From the NCBI GenBank assembly GCA_964538515.1, contig CAZIEW010000009.1, positions 1 to 64,000 of the forward strand: DNA of 64,000 nt. Reading direction: 5' to 3'. This DNA comes from CALBZH01 sp964538515. Lineage in GTDB: Bacteria; Desulfobacterota; Syntrophobacteria; Syntrophobacterales; Syntrophobacteraceae. The position numbers and the translations under genes were made by a program. The notes below the pieces were generated by a model. It saw only the letters and a program-made list of their open reading frames with translations, was not told where the DNA came from and did no database searches. Below, piece by piece: positions 41,357 to 50,418 of the stretch; the first letter of the stretch is position 1; each line of letters opens with the position of its first letter.

Positions 41357-43177
41357 ATGGATGCATGGATGTTGGTCCTGCTTGCAATCTCGATCGGGAT
41401 CCAATTGACCGCGGCCGTGCTTGCCCTGCGTTTGGCTCCCATTTCCCGCGAGCGGGGTGCGTGGGCGTTGATTTCAGCCGGCTTGGCGCTCATGGCACTT
41501 CGGCGACTACTCAGCTTGATTCTGGGGACATGGAGAGAGCCAAGCCTTCCGGACGACTGGATCACGGAGTGGGTGGCTCTCACAACGTCAGCCCTCATGC
41601 TCGCGGGGATTGCTCGCATGTCGCCTTTGTTTCAGGCAATCAACACCTCGGTTCAAGTCCTGAAGGAAAGTGAGGAGCGCAAACGAGCTGAAGAGCAGCT
41701 GCGTGCATCTGAGCGGCGGTACCGAACACTCGTGGAAAACATCGGGGGAACGGTTTACATCGCCGACGGCAACGGCTGTTTCACCTTCGTCACCCCTCAA
41801 GCCGAGGAGCTTACCGGCTATACCCCCGAGCAATTGTTGGGAATGAATTTTAGACAGCTGATGGATCCGGAATCCCTAGCGATAGCCAACCTCAGATTCG
41901 CCCAAGTGACGGCGGGAGGGGCTTTGGAGCCGGTCGAGCTGATCATCCGCCACGCCGACGGGCGTCGCATTCCTATAGAGACCTACACGTCGTACTTGCC
42001 CGGAGAGCCCGGCGACACAAGCGTCGCCATTCAAGGCCTAGTGCGTGACATCACCAAGCGCAAACAGATGGAAGCCGAGCGAACGCTTCTCGCAACGGCC
42101 ATTCAGCAGGCTTCCGAAGGTGTGGTCATTACGGACGCATCGGCAAACATCCTCTATGCGAATCCCGCCTTCGAGAGGATGAGCGGCTATACACAAAGCG
42201 AGCTTCTGGGGCGGAGCATCGCACTCGTCCAGAGCGAGGGCGCTCCCGAAGATCGCCACCAGGAGGTCCTCACCTGCCTCGCGCGTGGTGAGGCATGGAA
42301 AGGCCGGCTCAGCAATCGAAACAAAAGCGGCAGGACGTTCCAGGTCCAGGCAACGATTTATCCGATCCGCGACCATAACGGCGTGATCACGCACCATGTG
42401 GCTCTCGAGAACGACATCACCCGATCGGTTCAGCTCGAAAAACAACTGCAGCAAGCTCAGAAAATGGAGATCATGGGCAAGTTGGCCAGCGGCATGGCTC
42501 ACGACTTCAACAACATGCTGGCTGTCGCCATCGGGCAGGCCCGGCTCCTCGGTGACGGCCTAGCCAAGGACGACCCGTCCCAAAAGCACGTCGAGCTGGT
42601 GCTTCAAGCCTGCCACCACGCGAAAGACCTGCTTCGACGGATTCTCGCCCTTGGACGCACCGATACGGCAGAGCGTTCGATTGTCTCCTTGCCGCAGGTT
42701 GTCGGGCAGGTTTTGGCCCTTCTCAGTCCCGAAGTGCCGCCCGGTGTCCAGATCGAGACAGAGCAGGCTGCCCCACCCGACGCGCTCACCGTATGGGCCG
42801 ATCCCACTCAGATGCAGCAGGTTCTCATGAATCTATGCACCAACGCGTTGCATGCCATGCAACCCGGCGGAGGAAGGCTCCTGGTGCGATGCGAGCGCGA
42901 AGCCATCGATCCCAGTGATCCTGGCCCGATGCCGGCTCTCCCGCCGGGAGACTACGTCAAGCTCACGGTAAGCGACACGGGCATCGGGATCGCTGACCCG
43001 GAAACGCTCGAGAAAATCTTCGACCCCTTCTTTTCAACCAAGCCAGCACAGCAAGGCACGGGGCTGGGTCTTGCGGTTGTTTATGCCATAGTGATCAACC
43101 ACGACGGAGCCATCACGGTGGAGAGCGAGCCCGGCGAGGGGACCCGCTTTCATGTCTATCTCCCTCATAAAGCCTGA
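41357..43177 (+). CDS. PAS sensor histidine kinase with a novel 3-TM module (606 aa)
   Basis: The start at ATG 41357 places a transmembrane helix right at the N-terminus, as in the paralogue at 44903; GTG 41342 is possible. Residues ~1-95: three hydrophobic segments with AAVLALRL, GAWALIS and LMALRRLLS. Two PAS domains (~115-235, 245-360) precede the phosphoacceptor IMGKLASGMAHDFNN (His382). The ATP domain has VLMNLCTNALHAM, VSDTGIGI, GTGLGLAVVYAIV. The two-component partner is surely the adjacent NtrC-type regulator 45 bp downstream. Confidence 0.93.
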   Translation: MDAWMLVLLAISIGIQLTAAVLALRLAPISRERGAWALISAGLALMALRRLLSLILGTWREPSLPDDWITEWVALTTSALMLAGIARMSPLFQAINTSVQVLKESEERKRAEEQLRASERRYRTLVENIGGTVYIADGNGCFTFVTPQAEELTGYTPEQLLGMNFRQLMDPESLAIANLRFAQVTAGGALEPVELIIRHADGRRIPIETYTSYLPGEPGDTSVAIQGLVRDITKRKQMEAERTLLATAIQQASEGVVITDASANILYANPAFERMSGYTQSELLGRSIALVQSEGAPEDRHQEVLTCLARGEAWKGRLSNRNKSGRTFQVQATIYPIRDHNGVITHHVALENDITRSVQLEKQLQQAQKMEIMGKLASGMAHDFNNMLAVAIGQARLLGDGLAKDDPSQKHVELVLQACHHAKDLLRRILALGRTDTAERSIVSLPQVVGQVLALLSPEVPPGVQIETEQAAPPDALTVWADPTQMQQVLMNLCTNALHAMQPGGGRLLVRCEREAIDPSDPGPMPALPPGDYVKLTVSDTGIGIADPETLEKIFDPFFSTKPAQQGTGLGLAVVYAIVINHDGAITVESEPGEGTRFHVYLPHKA

Positions 43178-43222
43178 TGAGACGCAGTTCTCGGAGTTGT
43201 TTTCAAGAAGGTCGCCCTGACG

Positions 43223-44689
43223 ATGGCTGAGATATTGATCATCGACGACGACTTCCTGATTCGGGAGACGTTATCGGAAGTCGTGACACGGCTGGGACAT
43301 CATGTCACCGGCGCTTCGACGCTTGCCGAAGGTCTGGAGGCTGCCACCTCTCGTCCTTACGACATCGTCTTCCTCGATGTGCGTATGCCTGATGGGAGTG
43401 GTCTCGATCTCTTGCCCATGATTCGCGAAACCGCTTCTTCGCCGGAGATCATCATCATGACAGGCTTCGGCGAGGCGGATGCCGCCGAGCTGGCCATCAA
43501 GAGCGGTGCCTGGGACTACCTGAAGAAACCCTCGTCTATTCAAGCGATGACCCTGCCGCTGGAGCGCGCTCTCAGGTATCGGGAGCAAAAGAAAGCCAAT
43601 GCCGCCACGGCGCCGGTCAAGACACTCAAGCGGGAAGCGATCGTCGGCAACAGCCCCAAGATGATGGCCTGCTACGAGCTCCTCGCTCAGGCGGCCAGCA
43701 GTGACGCCAATGTGCTCATCACGGGAGAGACGGGAACGGGCAAGGAGTTGTTTGCCTGGGCCATCCATCACAACAGTCAGCGCTCTGAATACGCTTTTGT
43801 CGTTCTGGACTGTGCGGCACTGCCGGCCACTCTGGTCGAAAGCGTTCTGTTCGGTCACGAACGGGGGGCCTTCACTGGCGCCATCAGCGCCAGAGAAGGT
43901 CTCATCCTCCAAGCGAACCGGGGAACCCTGTTCCTGGATGAGGTCGGTGAGCTCCTGCCGACCATGCAGCGATCCTTCTTGCGCGTGCTGCAGGAGAGAC
44001 GCTTCCGGCCGGTTGGGGGCAGTCAGGAGAAAGTGAGCGACTTTCGAACGGTCGCGGCAACGAACCGAAACCTTCAGGACTTGGTTCGGCAAAACCTCTT
44101 TCGCCAGGACCTCCTCTTTCGCCTCCAGACCATAACCATTGAGCTGCCTCCCTTGAGAGAGCGCAGAGAGGACATCAAGGACCTGGCGATGTACCATATG
44201 ACGCGCCGGTGCAAACGATGCGGAACGAGTGTCAAGGGAATGTCCCCCGAATTCATCGAGGCCCTTTCCCTCCACAGCTGGCCGGGAAATGTGCGGGAGC
44301 TGTTTAATGCCATGGAGCAGGCTTACGTTGCGGCTCGCAATGACTCCATCCTCTATCCCAGACACCTTCCCAATCCCGTTCGGATCGGCATTGCCAAGGG
44401 TCGCATTGGCAGAAGAGACGGTCCCGACGATACCCGCTTGGCGAGCCCCGTTCAACCGTATGCAACGTTCCGGGATTTTCGATCAAGGGCAGTGTTTCGG
44501 GCCGAGCACGAGTACCTCAGTGGCCTGATGCGTCTGACGGAAGGGAACGTCGCTGAGGCCTGCCGGATCTCGAAAGTGTCCCAGTCCCGTCTCTACGAGC
44601 TCTTGAAAAAGCATGGCCTGACGCGTGCCAGCAAGACCCCTTCCCCAGATCTTCCAGAAAAATCGGAATTCTTTCCTGAATTGCCGTAA
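43223..44689 (+). CDS. NtrC-family sigma-54-dependent response regulator (488 aa)
   Basis: Receiver domain (1-120) with phosphoacceptor Asp52 in FLDVRMPDGSG and the IIDDD acidic pocket. AAA+ domain (~138-370) with Walker A GETGTGKE (168-175), the sigma-54-contacting GAFTGA (215-220), GTLFLDEVGEL Walker B and LRERREDI. A Fis-type helix-turn-helix at the end (EACRISKVSQSRLYELLKKHGL). All motifs needed to activate sigma-54 RNA polymerase are intact. Embedded between two kinases sharing the same membrane module, so it may receive input from both. Targets unknown. Confidence 0.95.
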   Translation: MAEILIIDDDFLIRETLSEVVTRLGHHVTGASTLAEGLEAATSRPYDIVFLDVRMPDGSGLDLLPMIRETASSPEIIIMTGFGEADAAELAIKSGAWDYLKKPSSIQAMTLPLERALRYREQKKANAATAPVKTLKREAIVGNSPKMMACYELLAQAASSDANVLITGETGTGKELFAWAIHHNSQRSEYAFVVLDCAALPATLVESVLFGHERGAFTGAISAREGLILQANRGTLFLDEVGELLPTMQRSFLRVLQERRFRPVGGSQEKVSDFRTVAATNRNLQDLVRQNLFRQDLLFRLQTITIELPPLRERREDIKDLAMYHMTRRCKRCGTSVKGMSPEFIEALSLHSWPGNVRELFNAMEQAYVAARNDSILYPRHLPNPVRIGIAKGRIGRRDGPDDTRLASPVQPYATFRDFRSRAVFRAEHEYLSGLMRLTEGNVAEACRISKVSQSRLYELLKKHGLTRASKTPSPDLPEKSEFFPELP

Positions 44690-44902
44690 ATTTTCCTTCT
44701 TTCACGGAGCCCCAAAACCGCTCACCGGGTCAAGCATCCGTTAAAACTGAACGTTTTTGATGGCTTATCCGTAGGTCTCCAAGAACCATTGATGGCATTG
44801 TTCTTGATAACATTTGTCGAGATCCAAATGCACCGATCGGGTTCTGACGATTTGTCGTTCGATTCAATCGCAACTGCGTCGCAGTCGGAAGCAAGGGAGC
44901 TC

Positions 44903-46762
44903 ATGGTTCTTCGGATGGTAGTGGCCGCTTCCGCTCTTTGTCAGTTCGGAGCGGCCGTTCTCGCCCTACGGCTTGTCAAAATCACGGGCAAGGTCGGCGC
45001 ATGGTGGATGATTGCGGCTGCCACGTCTCTCATGGCGCTGAGACGCTGTCTCACGCTCTTCCATCTCAGCACCGGGAGGGCCGTTGCCTCGCTCGATCTC
45101 ACCAGTGAATTGGCCGGCCTAGCCACATCCGTCCTCATGGTCGTCGGGATCTCGTGGATCGCTCCGCTCTTTCTCTCGATCCAGAGATCAAAGCACGAGG
45201 TGGAGGAAGGCAGGCAGATCCTCAAGGCAATTCTGGACGCCTCCCCCATCGGCATATTTCTCGTACGAGACCGAACCATCGAGTGGACCAACGGGGCTCT
45301 CCAGCGCATGCTGGATTACACCGAGGAGAACCTTGAAGGGCAGTCCACGCGACTCATCTACCCAGATGGTCGCGAATACGCGAGAGTGGGGCTGGAGCTC
45401 TATCGCCAGATTCAGAGCCAGGGGACAGGACAATTGGATACTCGGCTCCGCCGCAAGGATGGCACGACCTTTCCCTGTTATTTCATGGTCCGCCCTCTGA
45501 AGCACGAGGATCCGTCCCAAGGCTACATCGTCGCACTGACCGACCTCACCGAGCGCCGGAAACTGGAGGAGCAGATCATTCACTCTCAAAAGATGGAGGC
45601 GGTCGGACGCCTGGCCGGCGGCATCGCTCATGACTTCAACAATCTCCTGACTTCGGTCATGGGTTACGCGGAAATGCTGCATTTGAAGCTGGAGGAAGGC
45701 TCCCGCCTCAAGGATTTTGCGCTTGAAATCAAGAAGGCCGGGGAGCTCGCTGGAGCCTTGACGCGTCAACTGCTCACCTTCAGTCATAAAGAAGTGCAGC
45801 AGTTTCGGCTGCTTCAAATCGACACCGTGGTTGAATCCCTCCACCAGATGCTCAGGAGGCTTATTGGCGAAGACATTGACCTCACGATCAAGCTAAACGC
45901 TCCGGGTGGGCTCATTCGCATGGATCAAGGACAAATCGAGCAAGCGATCATGAATTTGGTCGTCAATGCGCGCGACGCCATGCCGGACGGTGGTCGGCTG
46001 ACCATCGAGACATTCCTCCAATCCCTTGAAGAAGCCGGCGCTCGCCATCAACTCTTGATCAGCCCCGGGCCGTACGTCATTCTGAAGGTGACCGATTCCG
46101 GCTGCGGCATGGATTCCGAAACCCGTGCTCACATTTTTGAGCCCTTCTTCACAACCAAGGGAAAAGGAAAAGGCACCGGACTTGGCCTGGCAACGACCTA
46201 TGCCGTCATCCACCAGGCAGGTGGCACCGTTGACGTTCTGAGCGAGCCCGGGCGTGGCTCCGTCTTCATGATTTATCTCCCTCGCGTGGAAGCGGTTCCG
46301 TCGGATGAGAGTCCGGCTCTCCAGCCGGAGGGGCAATGGTTGGCTCAGGGCGGTGAAACCATTCTCCTGGTCGAAGATGAAGCTTCCGTTCGGGGTTTCG
46401 CCCTCCGAGCTTTGGAGGAAAACGGCTACACCGTGCTCGAAGCCGAGGACGGATCAAAGGCCGTCGAAATGAGTCAACGCTATCTCGGCAGGATCCATTT
46501 GCTGGTGACCGATGTGGTCATGCCGCATATGAGCGGGCTCCAATTGGCGCAAGCACTGTCGATTGGTCGCCCGGAAATGAAGGTCCTGTATATCTCCGGG
46601 TATCCTGAAGAGGCGATCACCCACCACGGCCTGAAAGAACGGGGCCTGACCTTTCTCCGAAAACCGTTCTCTGCTGCAGAGCTTCTGCAGCGAGTACGGA
46701 CCATCCTGGAGGGGCCCACAGCGAAGCATCTGACCGTCATGCCGGGGAGCCGTCAAGCGTAA
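44903..46762 (+). CDS. PAS hybrid histidine kinase with C-terminal receiver (619 aa)
   Basis: ATG 44903 is preferred: AGGGAG lies 5 nt upstream, and the protein then aligns with the neighbouring kinase from its first residue. Upstream ATG 44792 adds 37 unlikely residues. The N-terminal 3-TM module (~1-95; AAVLALRLVKITGKVGAW, LMALRRCLTL) is a paralogue of that at 41357. One PAS (~110-225), phosphoacceptor AVGRLAGGIAHDFNN (His243), ATP domain (MNLVVNARDAMP, TDSGCGM, GTGLGLATTYAVIHQAGG), then a receiver with LLVEDEASVRG and VTDVVMPHMSG (Asp537). The receiver suggests a phosphorelay or adaptation role in the triad. Confidence 0.93.
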   Translation: MVLRMVVAASALCQFGAAVLALRLVKITGKVGAWWMIAAATSLMALRRCLTLFHLSTGRAVASLDLTSELAGLATSVLMVVGISWIAPLFLSIQRSKHEVEEGRQILKAILDASPIGIFLVRDRTIEWTNGALQRMLDYTEENLEGQSTRLIYPDGREYARVGLELYRQIQSQGTGQLDTRLRRKDGTTFPCYFMVRPLKHEDPSQGYIVALTDLTERRKLEEQIIHSQKMEAVGRLAGGIAHDFNNLLTSVMGYAEMLHLKLEEGSRLKDFALEIKKAGELAGALTRQLLTFSHKEVQQFRLLQIDTVVESLHQMLRRLIGEDIDLTIKLNAPGGLIRMDQGQIEQAIMNLVVNARDAMPDGGRLTIETFLQSLEEAGARHQLLISPGPYVILKVTDSGCGMDSETRAHIFEPFFTTKGKGKGTGLGLATTYAVIHQAGGTVDVLSEPGRGSVFMIYLPRVEAVPSDESPALQPEGQWLAQGGETILLVEDEASVRGFALRALEENGYTVLEAEDGSKAVEMSQRYLGRIHLLVTDVVMPHMSGLQLAQALSIGRPEMKVLYISGYPEEAITHHGLKERGLTFLRKPFSAAELLQRVRTILEGPTAKHLTVMPGSRQA

Positions 46763-46880
46763 CGAAAGCAAGCCGGACGGCTTCGGCCCCCCCTTCCCAT
46801 TGAGCTGGGACTGCGCGACGGAGGGACTGCCCGGTGCCATCTGAGAAGGAGACCCCATCATTGCGCAACCAGCATTTCTC

Positions 46881-46909
46881 TTGACAGACCCGGGCGAGGC
46901 AGCTATAGA
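46881..46909 (+). promoter_or_regulatory. tRNA-Val promoter
   Basis: TTGACA (46881-46886), 17-bp spacer, TATAGA (46904-46909), with the tRNA beginning 15 bp after the -10. Near-consensus, as expected for a stable RNA. Confidence 0.8.
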
Positions 46910-46923
46910 GACTCGCAAGTTGT

Positions 46924-46998
46924 AGGCACGTAGCTCAGTGGGAGAGCGCTACCTTGACGCGGTAGAAGTCGGCGGTTCGAAACCGCCCGTGCCTACCA
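46924..46998 (+). tRNA. tRNA-Val (anticodon GAC)
   Basis: Complete cloverleaf: acceptor AGGCACG/CGTGCCT, D arm GCTCAGTGGGAGAGC, anticodon stem CTACC/GGTAG with loop TTGACGC (anticodon GAC, reads GUC/GUU), T arm GGCGG/CCGCC with TTCGAAA, discriminator A and encoded CCA. 75 nt with CCA. It has its own promoter and a downstream terminator, so it is a single-gene transcription unit. Not visibly used as an integration site. Confidence 0.96.
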
Positions 46999-47131
46999 GC
47001 TGTATCCAAAGTGTCGCACTGGCAGGGGCAGAGAGCGAGCGAGCAAGCCATAGCGCCTGGTTAATGTGCCATCGACGTCAGACAATCCGTTGGGCACATC
47101 TCTGTACCGCAATCACGCTCGGTTCGGCAGA

Positions 47132-47169
47132 AGGCATCTTCCCTCTCCCTGAGGCAAGATGCTTTTTTT
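47132..47169 (+). terminator. Rho-independent terminator after tRNA-Val
   Basis: GCATCTT (47134-47140) pairs with AAGATGC (47156-47162), followed directly by seven T. Also insulates thrS from upstream transcription. Confidence 0.85.
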
Positions 47170-47170
47170 G

Positions 47171-47198
47171 TTCAATCGAGCGGAAACCGAGCTATACT
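47171..47198 (+). promoter_or_regulatory. Candidate thrS promoter
   Basis: TATACT (47193-47198) with TTCAAT 16 bp upstream; the -35 is poor. It is placed just after the terminator and ~70 nt before the thrS start. Confidence 0.4.
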
Positions 47199-47267
47199 CG
47201 TTCCCGGAACGGTCCTTGGGTGCACAAAGATCCGTATTGCAGTAACCGAATGAACTGGGGCGGTTAG

Positions 47268-49208
47268 ATGAGTCTCGAAACGATTCGAGTGACGTTTGCC
47301 GATGGCAGTCAGAGAGAATTTCCCAAAGGCGTTACGATTGGGGAAGTGCTGAAAGAATCGAGTAAGGCCGACCAGAAGTCGATTGCAGCCAAGGTCGACG
47401 GCTCATTTGTCGACCTGGCAACCTGCCTGGACCGTGACGTCCGCGTGGAAGGAGTCGATCCCTCTTCGGCGGAAGGGCTCGACATCCTCAGACACAGCGC
47501 GTCCCACATCATGGCTCAAGCGGTTCAATCACTGTACCCCGAGGCGAAGATCGCGATCGGTCCCGCTATCGAGAACGGGTTTTATTATGATTTTGACGTG
47601 AAACAGCCATTCACCCAGGAAGACCTGGAAAAGATTGAAGCCAAGATGGCCGAGATTGTGGCTGCACGACTGCCGTTCAGCCGATCCGTGCTTCCGAAGA
47701 CGGAGGCGATTCGTTTTTTCGACGACCGCAAGGAGCCTTACAAAATCGACCTGATCGAGTCCTTCGACGACCCGACGGTCTCCATGTACCGGCAGGGGGA
47801 TTTCGTGGATCTCTGCCGAGGGCCGCATATTCCGCACACGGGATGGCTGAAAGCCTTTAAACTGACAAGCGTCGCCGGGGCCTACTGGCGAGGAGACGAG
47901 CGCAACCCCATGCTGCAGCGCATCTACGGCACGGCGTTTGCGGACAAGGATGCGCTGAAGAAGTATTTGAAGTTCATCGAGGAGGCGCAGCGCAGGGACC
48001 ACCGCCGCCTGGGCAAGGAGCTGGATCTTTTCGGCTTCTCCGATGAGGTCGGTGCGGGCATGGTGATCTACCATCCCAAGGGCGCCCTCTTGCGACACAT
48101 CCTGGAGACCTTCGAGAAACGCGAGCACCTGCGCAGGGGCTACCACATTGTCATGGGACCGACCCTGCTGAAGACGGATCTTTGGAAACGATCGGGCCAT
48201 TTCGACCATTACCGCGAGAACATGTATTTCACCGAGATCGACGAACAGTCTTACGGCATCAAGCCCATGAACTGTCTGGCTCACATGCTCATCTACAAGT
48301 CGCGGATACGCAGTTACCGCGATCTTCCGTTGCGCTACTTCGAGCTCGGCACGGTTCACCGCCACGAAAAGTCCGGGGTGCTTCACGGCCTCCTCCGTGT
48401 TCGCCAATTCACGCAGGACGACGCGCACATCATCTGCCGCCCCGATCAACTGAACGCGGAGATCCAAGGCATCATCGACTTCGTGATCGAGGTCATGTCC
48501 ATTTTCGGGTTTTCCTACGAGATGGAAATCAGCACACGGCCGGCAAAGTCCATTGGGACGGATGAAGACTGGGATCGTGCAACCAAGGCCCTCATCGGTG
48601 CACTGGAGGAAAAGGGGATTCCGTATTGCATCTGCGAGGGAGAAGGGGCGTTCTACGGTCCCAAGATCGACGTGAAGCTGCGTGACGCCCTCGAGCGCCG
48701 CTGGCAGTGCGCCACCATTCAATGCGATTTTACACTTCCCGAGCGATTCGATTTGACCTATGTGGGAGAGGATGGCAATCGCCATCGGCCCGTCATGGTC
48801 CACCGGGTCATCCTTGGCGCCATCGAGCGGTTCATGGGCGTTCTGGTCGAGCACTTCGCCGGGGCGTTTCCGACGTGGCTGGCTCCCGTTCAAGCCGTGG
48901 TGATGACCGTGACGGATGCGCAGCTCGATTTTGCCAGACAGATCTGGGAACGATTGCGGCTGACCGGAATGCGTGTGGAATTGGATGACCGGAGCGAAAA
49001 GCTGGGCTATAAGATTCGTGAAGCCCAGGTGCAGAAGATCCCGTATATGCTTGTCATTGGAGACAAGGAAGTGACCGCCGGAGCGGTGAGTCCCAGGAGG
49101 AGGGACGGAACGCAGCTCGCCCCCATGAGCCCCGAGGAATTCACCGCGATGGTCGAAAAGGAATGCCTGGACGCCACCAAGGGACGGATTGGTCTCGGCA
49201 TTGCGTAA
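47268..49208 (+). CDS. thrS: Threonyl-tRNA synthetase (646 aa)
   Basis: Class II synthetase. TGS domain (1-63; IRVTFADGSQREFPKGVTIGEVL), editing/SAD domain (HSASHIMAQAVQSLYP ... DLCRGPHIPHTG), catalytic core with GPTLLKTDLWKRSGHF, zinc-site PMNCLAHMLIYK, RHEKSGVLHGLLRVRQFTQDDAHI, and C-terminal anticodon-binding domain (QAVVMTVTDAQLDFA). A stop codon immediately precedes the ATG, fixing the start. Heads the thrS-infC-rpmI-rplT-pheS-pheT block. No T-box was seen upstream. Confidence 0.97.
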   Translation: MSLETIRVTFADGSQREFPKGVTIGEVLKESSKADQKSIAAKVDGSFVDLATCLDRDVRVEGVDPSSAEGLDILRHSASHIMAQAVQSLYPEAKIAIGPAIENGFYYDFDVKQPFTQEDLEKIEAKMAEIVAARLPFSRSVLPKTEAIRFFDDRKEPYKIDLIESFDDPTVSMYRQGDFVDLCRGPHIPHTGWLKAFKLTSVAGAYWRGDERNPMLQRIYGTAFADKDALKKYLKFIEEAQRRDHRRLGKELDLFGFSDEVGAGMVIYHPKGALLRHILETFEKREHLRRGYHIVMGPTLLKTDLWKRSGHFDHYRENMYFTEIDEQSYGIKPMNCLAHMLIYKSRIRSYRDLPLRYFELGTVHRHEKSGVLHGLLRVRQFTQDDAHIICRPDQLNAEIQGIIDFVIEVMSIFGFSYEMEISTRPAKSIGTDEDWDRATKALIGALEEKGIPYCICEGEGAFYGPKIDVKLRDALERRWQCATIQCDFTLPERFDLTYVGEDGNRHRPVMVHRVILGAIERFMGVLVEHFAGAFPTWLAPVQAVVMTVTDAQLDFARQIWERLRLTGMRVELDDRSEKLGYKIREAQVQKIPYMLVIGDKEVTAGAVSPRRRDGTQLAPMSPEEFTAMVEKECLDATKGRIGLGIA

Positions 49209-49305
49209 AGGGGCCTAGGGCGGACTCCAGCAAGGCAGATTGCCTGCTACCTGCTCGGGGTCGTGCCGGCTATCGAGTGTAATCACCAAAGAGGAGGACG
49301 TAGAA

Positions 49306-49812
49306 CTGGAGAAGCAAGTCAACGTCAATGAGAAAATCCGCGCCCCCGAAGTCAGGGTCATCGGCCGTGAGGGGCAGCAGCTCGGCGTAATCCCCATCAG
49401 AAAAGCCTTGGAACTGGCTGCGTTGGATGAGCTAGACCTCGTGGAGGTCGCGCCAAATGCGGATCCTCCCGTGTGCAAGATCATGGATTACGGGAAATTC
49501 AAGTATCAGCAGAGCAAGCGCACACAGGAGGCCAAGAAAAAGCAGACGGTGATCCAGGTCAAAGAGGTCAAAATCCGACCCAAGACGGACGAGCACGACC
49601 TCCAGACAAAGATCAAACACATCAAACGGTTTCTCGGTCAGCGCGACAAGGCCAAAATCACGATCCTCTTCCGTGGCAGGGAAATCGCTTATGCTGACCA
49701 GGGCATGAAGGTTCTGGAGCGCATCCAGCAGGAACTGAAGGATGAGGTCGTTGTCGAGCAGGCACCTAAGATGGAGGGCCGAAACATGATTATGATTCTC
49801 GCGCCCAAGTAG
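49306..49812 (+). CDS. infC: Translation initiation factor IF-3, probable CTG start (168 aa)
   Basis: IF-3 N-domain (VNVNEKIRAPEVRVIGREGQ), linker (KIMDYGKFKYQQSKR) and C-domain (VKEVKIRPKTDEHDLQTKI, KITILFRGREIAYADQG). No ATG, GTG or TTG lies near the conserved N-terminus with a good ribosome-binding site. GAGGAGG (49291-49297) is followed 8 nt later by CTG at 49306, which gives MEKQVNVNEKIR, the expected IF-3 start. Rare start codons are a known autoregulatory device of infC, because IF-3 rejects them (AUU in E. coli). Confidence 0.9.
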   Translation: MEKQVNVNEKIRAPEVRVIGREGQQLGVIPIRKALELAALDELDLVEVAPNADPPVCKIMDYGKFKYQQSKRTQEAKKKQTVIQVKEVKIRPKTDEHDLQTKIKHIKRFLGQRDKAKITILFRGREIAYADQGMKVLERIQQELKDEVVVEQAPKMEGRNMIMILAPK

Positions 49813-50072
49813 AGTGCCGACAGAAAAAAGCTTGACACTCGCCACGCCGACCAATAGACTCCCTCGTTTGTATTCCCAAACGAAGGACGATCCCTTGAAA
49901 TGTGCGCCGTTGGGGGGAGCCGCCTTCGATTCTGCCCGGACGCGCGGATTCTCTGTGTCCGGCTCCGGTTTGGGGTATCGGCAAAAGACGGGCACGCTGG
50001 CTCGAGCGCGGGTCGCGAAGGCGGTGATCCGCTGAAGGGGCGTAGCGGGGTCTTGCTCTGATACGAGCATGC

Positions 50073-50130
50073 CCTCACCTTGACGACCGCCCTCAAAGGG
50101 TGAGGTTGCGTTGAGCCCGTAGGCGGGCTT
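50073..50130 (+). promoter_or_regulatory. Possible leader/attenuator upstream of rpmI-rplT
   Basis: In the 340-bp infC-rpmI gap, CCTCACC (50073-50079) can pair with GGTGAGG (50099-50105). It is followed by a tight hairpin AGCCCG/CGGGCT (50114-50129) and a short T-rich CGGTTTT. The position fits an L20-type autoregulatory leader or attenuator. The sequence is not one I can assign to a known RNA family. The rest of the gap (49813-50072) has no supported gene. Confidence 0.45.
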
Positions 50131-50154
50131 CGGTTTTCACTGATGGAGGAGAGA

Positions 50155-50352
50155 ATGCCAAAGATCAAGACCAATCGCGCGGCAGCAAAGCGATTCAAGA
50201 CCACGGGCACGGGCAAGTTCGTGCGCGCGCGGGCCAACAAAAGCCACATCTTGACCAAGAAGCCTTCGAAGCGGACGCGTCGGTTGCGCCAAGGCACACT
50301 GGTGCACAGCACCAATGAAGGTGCACTGCGTCGCATGCTGCCGTATCTGTAG
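50155..50352 (+). CDS. rpmI: 50S ribosomal protein L35 (65 aa)
   Basis: MPKIKTNRAAAKRFKTTGTG is the diagnostic L35 N-terminus, followed by the basic KKPSKRTRRLRQ segment and RRMLPYL end. GGAGGAG precedes the ATG. Standard position between infC and rplT. Structural component of the 50S subunit. Confidence 0.97.
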   Translation: MPKIKTNRAAAKRFKTTGTGKFVRARANKSHILTKKPSKRTRRLRQGTLVHSTNEGALRRMLPYL

Positions 50353-50418
50353 GTGAACGGACAGTTGAGGTCGGGGCCTGCGGGCCCAACTTGTTGATTG
50401 GAATAGGAGAACAGTCCC

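Noticed and set aside
44690..44902. Sigma-54 promoter in front of the hybrid kinase
   Set aside because: A TGGCA at ~44790 lacks the matching GC element at the required distance.
46999..47267. T-box or other tRNA-sensing leader for thrS
   Set aside because: Only a terminator belonging to tRNA-Val was found; no specifier loop or T-box sequence.
47529..48893. 454-codon minus-strand frame opposite thrS
   Set aside because: Shadow of thrS, with no family motif.
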